Origin: Flavobacteriales bacterium
GTDB lineage: Bacteria; Bacteroidota; Bacteroidia; Flavobacteriales_F; PHOS-HE28
Assembly (NCBI GenBank): GCA_016716605.1
Contig: JADJWA010000001.1
Location: 2,215,001-2,279,000 of the forward strand
Length of the DNA stretch: 64,000 nt
Direction: 5' to 3'
Below are positions 10,154 to 19,559 of the stretch, piece after piece. The notes below the pieces were generated by a model. That model was given only the letters and a program-made list of their open reading frames with translations. It made no database searches and was not told the DNA's origin. Each line of letters starts with the position of its first letter. Position 1 is the stretch's first letter. The translations under genes were made by a program, and so were the position numbers.

Positions 10154-12679
10154 ATGCGCGTATTCCTCTCGTTATTCCTGCTGATCTCGGTTCAATGGCT
10201 ATTCGCGCAAGCAACGGCCACGTTGCGCGGCACCGTGAGCGACGCGAACGGGGTGACGCTTCCGCTGGCGAACGTGAGCGTGATCGGTACCAGCCTCGGG
10301 ACCTCGTGCAACGAACTCGGAGATTATCGTCTTGATCTGCCCGCTGGTCGCGCGCTGAAGGTGCAGTTCAGCTACTCCGGCGCGCAGTCCTACACGGAAG
10401 AGGTGATCCTGGAGCCCGGCGAAGTGCGCGTGCTGAATGCCAAACTGCGCTTCATCACGTTGAAGCCGATTGATGTGGAGGCCGTGCGCATCATCCGCGA
10501 GACAGGCGTTGATCGCATCGACCCGAAGCTGGCGCGCTTCAACCCTTCGCCCTTGGGCGGCGTGGAGGCCTTGCTGGGCGGACAACTCGGCGTGGTGATG
10601 CGCAATGAGCTGAGCAGCGGCTACAGCGTGCGCGGCGGCAACTTCGATGAGAACCTGGTGTATGTGAACGACATCGAGGTGTACCGCCCTTTCCTGGTGC
10701 GCGCCGGGCAGCAGGAGGGCCTCAGCTTCCCGAATCCCGACATGATCGAGCGCATCACCTTCAGCGCGGGCGGCTTCGAGGCGCGCTACGGTGACAAGAT
10801 GAGCAGCGTGCTCGACATCAAGTACCGCCGTCCGCGTGCCTTTGGCGGCAGTGCCATGGCCAGCTTGCTCGGTGGCGCAGTGCACGTGGAGGATGCCATG
10901 CTGAAGATGCGCCTGCGCCATGTCACCGGCATCCGGTATCGCACCAACCAGCTGTTGCTCGGCGGCGGCGATGTGAAGGGCGATTACCGTCCGGTGTACA
11001 CCGATGCGCAGACCTACTGGACCTACGACCTCACGCCCAATGTGGAGCTCGGCTTCCTCGGCCTATACTCGCGCAACCAGTACAATGTGGTGCCCGACGA
11101 CCGGGAGACGGAGTTCGGCCCCTTCAATCAGGCCTTGCGCTTCACCGTGTATTTCGATGGGCAGGAGCGCACGCAGTTCGAGACCTACTTCGGTGCGCTC
11201 AACCTGAATGTGCAGGCGAACAAGGACCTCTTGCTGAAGTTCATCACCAGCGCCTATTCCACCTCAGAGAGCGAGCGCTTCACCATTCAAGGCCAGTACC
11301 GCTTGGGTGAATTGGAGCGCGACCTCGGCAGCGAGCAGTTCGGTGAAGTGGTGCGCGACCTCGGCATCGGCACCTACCTCGATCATGCGCGCAACCAGCT
11401 CGATGCCTCAGTCTATACGATAGCGCACAAAGGCTACCTGCAACGTCCGAAGAGCTACCTGCAATGGGGCCTCGACTCGCGCGTGGAGACCATCAGCGAC
11501 CGGCTTAACGAATGGTACCTGCTTGATAGCGCCGACTTCAGCGTGCCGCTGAACACGGGCGAGGACCTCTACCTTCAGAACACCTTGCGCGCCGACCTCG
11601 ACGTGCAGAGCGTGCGCAGCAGCGCCTATCTGCAGAGCACCTGGCGCTGGGAGAGCAAGGACAGCACCGACCGCTGGTTGAGCCTGGTGGCCGGAGCGCG
11701 GGCGCAGCATTGGAGCTTCAACGGGCAAGTGGTGGCCAGTCCGCGCGTGCGGCTGGTCTGGCATCCCGGCTGGAAGAAGGTGATCCGCCCCGACTCGATC
11801 GTGGACCGCGACTACAGCTTCTGGTTGGCCGGCGGCCTCTACTACCAGCCGCCCTTCTACCGCGAGATGCGCATGCTCGATGGCACGCTGAATCCCGACA
11901 TCCGCGCGCAGCGCAGCATCCACGCATTGCTGGGCATGGATCGCTGGTTCGAGATCTGGGAGCGCCCCTTCCGCTTCACCGCCGAAGCCTACTACAAGGC
12001 GATGGACGACCTCATCCCCTACGAGGTGGACAACATCCGCATCCGCTACTACGGCACCAACAACGCCAAGGGCTACGCCACCGGATTGGATGTGAAGCTC
12101 GCTGGACAGTTCATCGACGGGATCGACAGTTGGATGAGCATCGGCGTGCTCAGCGCGAGCGAGGACCTGAAGGACGACTTCTTCTATTGGCGCTTCAACG
12201 CCGCGGGCGACACCATCTTCCCCGGCTACACGCGCGACAACGTGGCGGTGGACAGCTCGCGCGTGGAGCCCGGCTTCATCCCGCGCCCCACCGATCAGCG
12301 GGTGAACGTGGCCTTCTTCTTCCAGGATGAATTCCCGCGCTGGCCCACGGCCAAAGTGCACGTGAACCTCGCCTTCGGCACGGGCCTGCCCTTCGGTCCG
12401 CCGAACAACAACCGCTACGCCGATACGCTGCGCACGAGCCTTTACCGACGCGTTGATATCGGCTTCAGCAAGCAATTCCTTGGTGCCGAAGGGCAGAACC
12501 GCAGCGGCTGGCGCAGGCATATCAAGGACCTCTGGCTCACCGCCGAGGTCTTCAACCTGCTCAACATCGATAACGTGGCCAACCATACCTGGATCACCGA
12601 TGTCACCGGCCGGCAGTACTCCATCCCCGATTTCCTCACGCCGCGGCGCTACAACCTGAAGCTGATCGCTTGGTTCTGA
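10154..12679 (+). CDS. TonB-dependent outer-membrane receptor with carboxypeptidase-like N-terminal domain
   Basis: An 841-residue outer-membrane transporter. The signal peptide is MRVFLSLFLLISVQWLFAQ. A CarboxypepD_reg-like beta-sandwich follows (about 20-105, LRGTVSDANGVTLPLANV), then a plug domain (about 115-225, GGVEALLGG, GYSVRGGNFDENLVYVND) and a 22-strand-type barrel to a terminal aromatic (IAWF). The ATG at 10154 is chosen because it opens directly into the signal peptide. A TTACTTTG element lies about 30 nt upstream. No SusD partner is adjacent, so the substrate is unknown. Confidence 0.9.
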   Translation: MRVFLSLFLLISVQWLFAQATATLRGTVSDANGVTLPLANVSVIGTSLGTSCNELGDYRLDLPAGRALKVQFSYSGAQSYTEEVILEPGEVRVLNAKLRFITLKPIDVEAVRIIRETGVDRIDPKLARFNPSPLGGVEALLGGQLGVVMRNELSSGYSVRGGNFDENLVYVNDIEVYRPFLVRAGQQEGLSFPNPDMIERITFSAGGFEARYGDKMSSVLDIKYRRPRAFGGSAMASLLGGAVHVEDAMLKMRLRHVTGIRYRTNQLLLGGGDVKGDYRPVYTDAQTYWTYDLTPNVELGFLGLYSRNQYNVVPDDRETEFGPFNQALRFTVYFDGQERTQFETYFGALNLNVQANKDLLLKFITSAYSTSESERFTIQGQYRLGELERDLGSEQFGEVVRDLGIGTYLDHARNQLDASVYTIAHKGYLQRPKSYLQWGLDSRVETISDRLNEWYLLDSADFSVPLNTGEDLYLQNTLRADLDVQSVRSSAYLQSTWRWESKDSTDRWLSLVAGARAQHWSFNGQVVASPRVRLVWHPGWKKVIRPDSIVDRDYSFWLAGGLYYQPPFYREMRMLDGTLNPDIRAQRSIHALLGMDRWFEIWERPFRFTAEAYYKAMDDLIPYEVDNIRIRYYGTNNAKGYATGLDVKLAGQFIDGIDSWMSIGVLSASEDLKDDFFYWRFNAAGDTIFPGYTRDNVAVDSSRVEPGFIPRPTDQRVNVAFFFQDEFPRWPTAKVHVNLAFGTGLPFGPPNNNRYADTLRTSLYRRVDIGFSKQFLGAEGQNRSGWRRHIKDLWLTAEVFNLLNIDNVANHTWITDVTGRQYSIPDFLTPRRYNLKLIAWF

Positions 12680-12692
12680 TTCCTTGACCATC

Positions 12693-13403
12693 ATGCACGT
12701 TCACTCGATCATCGCCCTGTGCCTGTGCGTCCTGTTCCGATTGCCCGCGTTGGCTCAGGACACGCGTTTCGCGTTCACCGTGGTGGATCCAGCGAAGGCC
12801 GAGATCAACATGCACTTGAAGGACGGCCGCGATAGCCTCTACCGCAAATTGGCACCGCTCGTGAAGGAATTGGAAGGCGAGGGTCGCGAAGTGCTCGTTG
12901 CGATGAACGCCGGCATGTTCCTGGGCGATCGCTCGCCCATGGGATTGTATGTGGAGGGCGGTAAGAAGCTGAAGCCGCTGAACCGGCGCACGGAGACTAC
13001 CGGGAATTTCTACATGCAGCCGAACGGGGTATTTGCTGTGCGGCCTGACCATACGGCTTTCATCAGCACCACGGAGAAGTTCCCGGTGCTGGCCGAGGTG
13101 CGTTGCGCCACGCAATCGGGGCCCATGCTCGTGATCGATGGCGCGATGAACAAGCAATTCACCAAGGGGTCCACCAACGTGCATCTGCGCAATGGCGTGG
13201 GTATCCGCAAGGACGGCCATCTGGTCTTCGCGATCTCGAAGGAAGCGGTGAACTTCCATGACTTCGCGGCCTTCTTCCTGGCACAGGGCTGCGTGGACGC
13301 GCTCTACCTCGATGGCTTCGTGAGCAAGGCCTACATGCCCGCGCAAGCCCTACGGCAATTGGATGGGCAGCTGGGTCCGCTGATCTCGGTGACCAAACGA
13401 TAG
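12693..13403 (+). CDS. Secreted phosphodiester glycosidase (NAGPA-like) domain protein
   Basis: A 236-residue protein with signal peptide MHVHSIIALCLCVLFRLPAL and cleavage near AQD. The rest matches the phosphodiester glycosidase (NAGPA/DUF2233) family: AMNAGMF near residue 72, GNFYMQPNGVF near 106 and CVDALYLDG near 205. The family cleaves phosphodiester-linked sugars; the substrate here is unknown. A TTCCTTG element ends 6 nt before the ATG. The gene starts 13 nt after the TonB receptor stop. Confidence 0.8.
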   Translation: MHVHSIIALCLCVLFRLPALAQDTRFAFTVVDPAKAEINMHLKDGRDSLYRKLAPLVKELEGEGREVLVAMNAGMFLGDRSPMGLYVEGGKKLKPLNRRTETTGNFYMQPNGVFAVRPDHTAFISTTEKFPVLAEVRCATQSGPMLVIDGAMNKQFTKGSTNVHLRNGVGIRKDGHLVFAISKEAVNFHDFAAFFLAQGCVDALYLDGFVSKAYMPAQALRQLDGQLGPLISVTKR

Positions 13404-13497
13404 CGCTCTGCAAGCACTCGGTCAGTGGGAACGCTGCCCCGGCGTGATTCCGAGACACCGGCTCCGATTCTGTGCACGTCACCATGCTGATCGGTAC

Positions 13498-14856
13498 ATG
13501 AAAATGGACATTCGGAAGCACCTGCTCATCGTCATCACGCTCTTACCTGGGACGTCCTCCAGCGCTCAGCTCACCTACACCCTTGGCAGCACTACGCTCC
13601 TCATCGACGAAGTGGTGGACAGCAGCCGCGTGAACATCCCCTGGGAGATCCTCTGGGGGCCGGATGACCGTTTGTGGATGACCGATGGCCCCTTGATCAC
13701 TCGCTGGGATCCGGTGACGGATGTATTGGATACGCTGCACGATCGCGGGTACGGCAACGGCTTGGGCATGGCCCTTCATCCCGATTTCCCGAACACGCCG
13801 ATCATCATGGCCGTGTTCGATACGGCACAGTACTATGGCGGGAACCTTCAGTGCGAGGTCTCGCGCTTCACCTACGATGCCTTCAACGACACCATCGTGG
13901 AGGAAGAGGTGCTCTTCACGTACTACCATGCAGGCGAGCATGCTGGTGGGCGAGTGCTCTTCGACACCACCGGCAATGTGCTGGTGACCACCGCGGACTA
14001 TTGGCTCAATGGTCCCGACACGCTGTTCTCACCCGTTGGCAAGACCCTGCGCTTCGCAACGGATGGCAGTGTGCCGCCCGATAACCCGCGCGCGGATCAC
14101 ACCTGGACCTGGGGGCATCGCAATCCGCAAGGGCTCGCCATGCTGCCCAATGGCGCGGTAGTGAATACGGAGCATGGCCAGACGTGGGAGGGCAACGAGA
14201 TCAATCTTCTTCAGATCAACCAGGACCACGGCTATCCTTTCTACGATGGCACCGTTTGCATGCTGGTGCCCGACACCTGTAACTCGCCAACGTACACCTA
14301 CACGCGGCCCATCGCCACCTACACCCATCCGCCATCGGGCTGTGAGTTCTACACCAGCGACGCCATTCCCGAGATGCAGGACAAGCTGATCACCTGCATC
14401 CTCTGGCACCGGGGCCTCATGCTCTTCGGTTTCAACCCCGAGCTGGACACCGTGCTCACGCAGGAGTACCTGCAAGGCGGCGCATTCGATGCGCTGTGGC
14501 GGATCCGTGACATCGCGATCAGGCCCGATGGCAGTTTCTACCTGATCACCAACGACCGGCAGGATGCGCGGATCCGATGGGTGCGCCCTGACGATGCGAC
14601 CAACGCTGCTGAAGCCGCGCCGGGTAATGATGGCCTGCGCGCATGGCCCAATCCCATGACCGACCGCTTGACGGTCTCGGTCCTTGACGCAGCAGCGGAT
14701 GCGCAGGTGGAATTGCTTGATGCATTGGGGCGGAATGCCGGCTTGGTGCCCTCGCGCATGGGCGACCGCTTCGTCTTCGATGTGGGAGCGCTCTCTTCCG
14801 GTGCTTACGCGATTCGGCTTGGCGACGGCCGTTGCGAACGGGTGATCAAGCATTGA
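13498..14856 (+). CDS. Secreted glucose/sorbosone dehydrogenase-like beta-propeller with T9SS sorting domain
   Basis: A 452-residue secreted protein. The signal peptide is followed by a PQQ-dependent sugar dehydrogenase-type six-bladed propeller (NIPWEILWGPDDRLWMTD, GMALHPDF, WGHRNPQGLAMLPNGAVVNT, GPD/NEINLLQ). The last ~75 residues form a type A T9SS sorting domain (WPNPMTDRLTVSV ... SSGAYAIRLGDG). It is therefore exported through the T9SS and attached to or released from the cell surface. The start at 13498 (MKMDIRKHLL) gives the signal peptide; ATG 13504 is an alternative. Confidence 0.85.
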   Translation: MKMDIRKHLLIVITLLPGTSSSAQLTYTLGSTTLLIDEVVDSSRVNIPWEILWGPDDRLWMTDGPLITRWDPVTDVLDTLHDRGYGNGLGMALHPDFPNTPIIMAVFDTAQYYGGNLQCEVSRFTYDAFNDTIVEEEVLFTYYHAGEHAGGRVLFDTTGNVLVTTADYWLNGPDTLFSPVGKTLRFATDGSVPPDNPRADHTWTWGHRNPQGLAMLPNGAVVNTEHGQTWEGNEINLLQINQDHGYPFYDGTVCMLVPDTCNSPTYTYTRPIATYTHPPSGCEFYTSDAIPEMQDKLITCILWHRGLMLFGFNPELDTVLTQEYLQGGAFDALWRIRDIAIRPDGSFYLITNDRQDARIRWVRPDDATNAAEAAPGNDGLRAWPNPMTDRLTVSVLDAAADAQVELLDALGRNAGLVPSRMGDRFVFDVGALSSGAYAIRLGDGRCERVIKH

Positions 14857-14861
14857 ATGCG

Positions 14862-16730
14862 TCAAAGAGGCGCAGGCGATCCGGGCAATTCTCCAGTGCG
14901 GTCACTTCCGTCCCTTCGGCGCGCGAAGAACATCGCCATTTCGCCCTTGCTCTTGACCGCCACGCGGCCTCGCGGCGAGAATGAGAGGCCCGGTTCATCC
15001 TTGAGGTGCTTGAAGGTGGCCTCGCTGATGTTCACTTCGCCCACGGCGCCGGCCGATTCCATGTGCGCCGCGGTGTTCACCGTATCGCCCCAGATGTCGT
15101 ACTGGAACTTGCTGTCGCCCACGATGCCGGCCACCACGGGGCCGGTGTGGATGCCCGCGCGCATGGTGAAGCAGGGAAGTCCCTTGCTCGTTTGCTCTTG
15201 GGCGCGCGCCTTCAGCCAGTCCTGCATATCAAGCGCGGCCAGCACCGTATCGCGCGCACTGTAACGGCGTGGCTCGGGAAGGCCGCCGGCGCACATGTAG
15301 GCATCGCCGATGGTCTTGATCTTCTCGAGGCCGCGCTTTGCCGCTATGCCATCGAAGGCGCGGAAGCAGGCATCGATCTCGGCTACGAGCTCGTGCGCGC
15401 TGAGGCGCTCGCTCATGCGCGTGAAGTCGTGGAAATCGGTGAACAGGATCGTGACGTCCTCCACATCGCGCGCAGCTGCGCGGCCATTGGCCTTCAGCTC
15501 ATCGGCGATCGGCTTGGGCAGGATGTTGAGCAGCAGGCCCTCGCTGCGGTCGCGCTCCTTCTGGATGATGCTGCGCGAACGCCGCATGTAGCGCAACCGG
15601 CTCCATAGCCCGCCCGCAAGCAGCAGCACGCCGATGGACCCGAAGAGGAAGATCCGCTTCTGGTCGCGCTCATGGCTCAAGCGTTGCTCTGCGGCGATGT
15701 CGGCCAGGCGCTTCTCTTCAAGGCGCTTCAGGCTATCGGCGAGCATGGCCTGGTCGAACTGATAGGTGAGTTCCAGGCGCATGAGCTCCTTGGCCCGATC
15801 GACGCCGCTGATGCTGTCGCGGATGGCGATGTAGCGCTTGTGCATCTGCAGGGCCCTGGGCGCGTCGCCCAGCGTTTCATAGGCCTGGTGCAGGCAGCTG
15901 TAGCACTGCTCCTGCATGGGAAGGTCAACCAGTTCAAGTGCCAGGTCCAAGGCCTTGAGGCAGTCGTTGATGGCCGCCCGGGTCTTCCCGGCATGGAGGC
16001 GCGCAACGCCGAGCATGGTCATGGCGTAGTTCCGAGCATGGTTCTGCCCGTCATCGCTCGGGAACAGCGCCAGGCTGGCTTCCAGGTAATGCTGCGCACT
16101 GTCGGCATTGCCCGCCTTGTCGTGGCACGCCCCGAGGTTCGAATAGCAGACCGGGATCCAGGCGCGCTGGCCGGCGAGCATGCGCATGGCCAGATGGCGC
16201 CTGTGGTAATACAGCGCGCTGTCGAATCGCTGGGTCTCCTCCATCGCCGATCCGAGGTTCCCGGTCACCGTGGCTTCTTCGGACCGGTTGCCCAGCCGTT
16301 GGTGGATGGCCAGGCTGCGCAGGTAATACTGCTTCGCGCGATCGTAGCTCTTGTCATAGAAGTGGATGGAGCCGATCGAGTTGTAGGCCACGGCGAGGCC
16401 GGCCTGGTCGTTCACGGCGTCATAGGCGCGCATGGCCCGCTGAAGCTCCTTGAGCGAACGGTTGAAATCGCCTTGCATCATGAAGACATGGCTGCGCTTC
16501 ACCAGCACCTCCGCGATGGCCGAGCTGTCATTCAGCGCCTCGGCGATGCGCAGCGCTTCATCGGCCTGCTCACCTGCTTGCGCATACGCACCGGCTGAGA
16601 GGGCCTCGGTGCAGCTGTCCACGCATGCCCGCAGGTGGGTGCGGTCCTGCGCCCGGGCCTGGGTTGTTGCCAGGAACGCCAGTGAAATGCCGGTGATAAC
16701 GGCGCTCCTCCATGCCCGTGGTAGCGGCAT
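14862..16730 (-). CDS. TPR-repeat class III adenylate/guanylate cyclase
   Basis: A 622-residue protein. A signal peptide (MPLPRAWRSAVITGISLAFL) is followed by about seven tetratricopeptide repeats (about 45-330), a coiled coil, one transmembrane helix (about residues 370-390, IFLFGSIGVLLLAGGLW) and a C-terminal class III nucleotide cyclase domain (VTILFTDFHDFTRMSERL near 440, IKTIGDAYMCAGGLP near 480, GIHTGPVVAGIVG near 530). It probably senses a periplasmic signal and makes a cyclic nucleotide in the cytoplasm. The ATG at 16730 is preferred over upstream starts because it gives the signal peptide and lies 5 nt after a TATCTTG element. Confidence 0.9.
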   Translation of the reverse strand: MPLPRAWRSAVITGISLAFLATTQARAQDRTHLRACVDSCTEALSAGAYAQAGEQADEALRIAEALNDSSAIAEVLVKRSHVFMMQGDFNRSLKELQRAMRAYDAVNDQAGLAVAYNSIGSIHFYDKSYDRAKQYYLRSLAIHQRLGNRSEEATVTGNLGSAMEETQRFDSALYYHRRHLAMRMLAGQRAWIPVCYSNLGACHDKAGNADSAQHYLEASLALFPSDDGQNHARNYAMTMLGVARLHAGKTRAAINDCLKALDLALELVDLPMQEQCYSCLHQAYETLGDAPRALQMHKRYIAIRDSISGVDRAKELMRLELTYQFDQAMLADSLKRLEEKRLADIAAEQRLSHERDQKRIFLFGSIGVLLLAGGLWSRLRYMRRSRSIIQKERDRSEGLLLNILPKPIADELKANGRAAARDVEDVTILFTDFHDFTRMSERLSAHELVAEIDACFRAFDGIAAKRGLEKIKTIGDAYMCAGGLPEPRRYSARDTVLAALDMQDWLKARAQEQTSKGLPCFTMRAGIHTGPVVAGIVGDSKFQYDIWGDTVNTAAHMESAGAVGEVNISEATFKHLKDEPGLSFSPRGRVAVKSKGEMAMFFARRRDGSDRTGELPGSPAPL

Positions 16731-16735
16731 GGAGG

Positions 16736-16742
16736 CAAGATA
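16736..16742 (-). promoter_or_regulatory. -7-like element next to cyclase start
   Basis: TATCTTG on the minus strand, ending 5 nt before the ATG at 16730. It supports that start and a leaderless or near-leaderless transcript. Confidence 0.5.
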
Positions 16743-16806
16743 GGCAGCGGTTTTCTTGCTGTTCTGGCCCGCGCTCCTAGCTTTCCGGTACCAAACCCGA
16801 CTTGCC

Positions 16807-17472
16807 ATGACCTCCAAAACGAAAATGTACAGTGCCGCCTGGCTCTACGGTTGTGCTCTCCTCGCTGCAGCATGCGGTGCAGCGCTCTTCTATTTCTTCG
16901 CGCCGAAGTACCCCTGTCCGGAATGCCCGGAGTGCCCAGAGCCCATCGCGGTGAAGTGGGTGGCTTGCTTCGATACCGATGACATGGAAGCGATGCTCGG
17001 CGCCACCGATGCCTGGGGCGCGCGCTTCTACCTTTCTGCCAGGGAGGGCGGCGGATTCTCCGCGCTGGCCGCTCCGATCAAGGAAACCGGCGAGCACCTG
17101 CCCGATGCGAGCGGCACTTTGCAGTTCCGGATGTTCAAAGGCCTCAGTGGTTCCGATGCGGATATGTACCTGCTCGACGAGACCGACTCCGAGCGGGCCG
17201 TGAAGGAGTGCGCCACCGCCGGGCGTGAGCCGTGGTCCTTGGATGTGATGTCGGATGTGCTGCGCGGCCTGCTCGCCGTAACGGATGCCGGTGGAATCGG
17301 CTTGGTTGACCGGCGAACCACCGATGCTGGCCGGAGCTTTGAGCTGGCGCCGGTCAGGATCTCTGACGACGCGGCCAGCATGGTGGGCGGCGTGGAGGAC
17401 ATCCTGGTCGGGTCTGCACCCTGCCCAATGCACTGTCCCAAGGATCCCGCGATGTACCTGCACCTGCGCTAG
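16807..17472 (+). CDS. Membrane-anchored protein of unknown function
   Basis: A 221-residue protein with one N-terminal transmembrane helix (about 10-30) followed by a Cys-Pro-rich hinge (PCPECPECPEP). The remaining ~170 residues form a soluble, acidic, probably periplasmic domain with no family I recognise. It is divergent from the cyclase gene, and an in-frame upstream start is possible. Confidence 0.65.
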   Translation: MTSKTKMYSAAWLYGCALLAAACGAALFYFFAPKYPCPECPECPEPIAVKWVACFDTDDMEAMLGATDAWGARFYLSAREGGGFSALAAPIKETGEHLPDASGTLQFRMFKGLSGSDADMYLLDETDSERAVKECATAGREPWSLDVMSDVLRGLLAVTDAGGIGLVDRRTTDAGRSFELAPVRISDDAASMVGGVEDILVGSAPCPMHCPKDPAMYLHLR

Positions 17473-17505
17473 CAAGGCGCAGACCGGGAAATGCGGGCAT
17501 GGCGC

Positions 17506-17512
17506 TAGTTTG
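17506..17512 (+). promoter_or_regulatory. -7-like element next to acetyltransferase start
   Basis: TAGTTTG ends 5 nt before the ATG at 17518, the same spacing as at several other genes in the window. Confidence 0.5.
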
Positions 17513-17517
17513 GCGCC

Positions 17518-18021
17518 ATGCCCGCTTTCGTGCTGAGGCCATTCCGGAGCGTTGACCTGGTGGCGCTCGTCAAGCAGGCCAACGATGCTTCCATCGCGGC
17601 TTTCCTGAGCGATGCCTTCCCGCACCCGTACACCGAGGAGCATGGCCGCGCATTCATTACGGAGTGCGAGCAACGCCTTCCTTTCCGACGAGCGATCGAC
17701 ATCAACGGCGAGGTGTGCGGAGCCATTGGCCTGCACCCTCGTCAGGATCTGTGGCAGCGCAACATGGAGATTGGCTTCTGGCTCGGGCGCGAGCACCGTG
17801 GCCATGGCATCATGGCCGAGGCCATCAAGCAGATGGTGGTGCTCGGCTTCGCGGAGTTCCCGGAGGTAACGCGGATCTTCGGCACCACCTTCGGGACCAA
17901 CATCGCATCGCAGCGCACCTTGGAGAAGGCAGGCTTCAAGCTGGAAGCGAAGCTTGAAGGCACCTTGATCAAGAACGGCCGGGTGGAGGATGAGTGGATC
18001 TATGCGGTGCGGAGACGTTAG
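17518..18021 (+). CDS. GNAT-family N-acetyltransferase (RimJ/RimL-like)
   Basis: A 167-residue acetyltransferase of the RimJ/RimL-like GNAT type. LRPFRSVDLVALVKQANDAS is at the N-terminus, the acetyl-CoA-binding R/Q-x-x-G-x-G/A region is GREHRGHGIMAEAI (about residues 88-101), and NIASQRTLEKAGF is near 137. The acceptor is unknown. Confidence 0.85.
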   Translation: MPAFVLRPFRSVDLVALVKQANDASIAAFLSDAFPHPYTEEHGRAFITECEQRLPFRRAIDINGEVCGAIGLHPRQDLWQRNMEIGFWLGREHRGHGIMAEAIKQMVVLGFAEFPEVTRIFGTTFGTNIASQRTLEKAGFKLEAKLEGTLIKNGRVEDEWIYAVRRR

Positions 18022-18065
18022 GGATAGCCGCAGAGACGCAGAGGCGGAGAGTCTGATGGCACGTC

Positions 18066-18073
18066 TATCTTCG
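18066..18073 (+). promoter_or_regulatory. -7-like element next to 18079 gene
   Basis: TATCTTCG ends 5 nt before the ATG at 18079. Confidence 0.5.
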
Positions 18074-18078
18074 GCATC

Positions 18079-19485
18079 ATGAGAGACTTCTTGTGCTTGA
18101 TGGCCAGTTGTGGTATCGCAGCGCAGGCTCTAGCTGCAACCTGGACCATCGGTCCCGGCCAGTCTTACACCATGCCGAGCCAGGTGAGCGCGCTGGTGAG
18201 CGACGGCGACACGGTGAACATCGAAGCGGGCATTTACCCAAGTGATGTGGCGCGCTGGCAAGCCGATGATCTGGTGCTGCGCGGTGTCGGTGGCTTCGCG
18301 CATCTGGAGAGCAATGGCCTGAGTTGGGGCGGCAAAGCGATCTGGGTGATACAAGGCGACAACTGCACGGTGGAGTGGATCGAGTTCAGCGAGTGCCAGG
18401 TGCCCGACCACAACGGCGCGGGCATTCGGCTGGAAGGATTGAACCTCACCGTACGCCATTGCTGGTTCCACCACAACGAGAACGGCATCCTCTGCGGTGA
18501 ATATCACCCCAGTTCGGTGCGCATCGAATACAGCGAGTTCGGTCATCATGGCTTCGGCGATGGATACAGCCACAACCTCTACATCGGTCATGTGGATTCG
18601 CTCATCTTCCGATACAACTACAGCCACCACGCCGATGTGGGGCATGAGCTGAAGAGCCGCGCGTGGGTGAACGTGATCGAGTACAACCGCTTCAGCAACG
18701 AGGCCGATGGCACCGCCAGTCGCGAGATTGACCTTCCCAACGGCGGGCAGGCTTACCTCATCGGCAACGTGATCCAGCAAGGGCTACAGAGCCAGAACAG
18801 CAACATGGTCGGCTTCGGCATGGAAGGGCTGAGCAACCCCGGTCCGCACGAATTCTACGCGGTGAACAATACGCTCGTGAACGAGAAGGCCAACGGCAGC
18901 TTCTTCCAGATGCCGGCTGCGGTCTACTTCAAAGTGTACGGCAACATCCTGGCGGGTGGCGGCAGCTTCGTGAGCGCATGGCCCACGAGCATCGATACGC
19001 TTTCCAACCTGCGCACCACGAGCATCGCCTCGTTGGGTTTCGCCGATGCGGCGAACTACGACTATCACATCACGGCCTCTTCACCCGCGCATGCCATCGC
19101 ATACCCTGCTGGGGTGGCCGCGAGTGGCTACCCGCTCGTGGCGTGGTACGAGTACGTGCATCCGGTGAATGGCACCTTGCGCTGCCAGCACGCCACGCTT
19201 GATGCAGGCGCCTTCGAGACTTGCACGACCGCATTGGACGAGATAGGAGAGGAGGGATGGTCGCTCTTCCCGAACCCCGCGACGGAGTGCATCATGTTGA
19301 CCTTTCCGGGCACCGTGCATCACATTCAGCTTTGCGATGCGCTGGGGCGCGTGCTCCGTGAAATGCCGTTGAACGCAACGAGTCAACTGGTCATGGACGT
19401 GGGTGACGTGCCGAGCGGCGTGTACCTCGTCAAGGCGAGGGGGCCGAACGGTGTTGAGGTCGAGCGTCGTTTCGTGAAGTTCTGA
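18079..19485 (+). CDS. Secreted right-handed beta-helix protein with T9SS sorting domain
   Basis: A 468-residue protein. A signal peptide is followed by a parallel beta-helix (PbH1-type repeats, about residues 25-330, rich in N/D and GI/VRLEG-type turns such as GAGIRLEGLNLTVRHCWFHHNENGI broken over several coils). A C-terminal type A T9SS sorting domain (LFPNPATECIML ... PSGVYLVKARG) covers the last 75 residues. The fold suggests polysaccharide binding or cleavage, but no lyase active site is evident. It is one of three beta-helix proteins in the window. Confidence 0.8.
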   Translation: MRDFLCLMASCGIAAQALAATWTIGPGQSYTMPSQVSALVSDGDTVNIEAGIYPSDVARWQADDLVLRGVGGFAHLESNGLSWGGKAIWVIQGDNCTVEWIEFSECQVPDHNGAGIRLEGLNLTVRHCWFHHNENGILCGEYHPSSVRIEYSEFGHHGFGDGYSHNLYIGHVDSLIFRYNYSHHADVGHELKSRAWVNVIEYNRFSNEADGTASREIDLPNGGQAYLIGNVIQQGLQSQNSNMVGFGMEGLSNPGPHEFYAVNNTLVNEKANGSFFQMPAAVYFKVYGNILAGGGSFVSAWPTSIDTLSNLRTTSIASLGFADAANYDYHITASSPAHAIAYPAGVAASGYPLVAWYEYVHPVNGTLRCQHATLDAGAFETCTTALDEIGEEGWSLFPNPATECIMLTFPGTVHHIQLCDALGRVLREMPLNATSQLVMDVGDVPSGVYLVKARGPNGVEVERRFVKF

Positions 19486-19559
19486 CGTCCGTGGGATGGG
19501 CCGTGGGTTCCGGTGCTCAACGCGCCTCGCCGCTTCCCAGGTCCCACTAGCTTCACCCC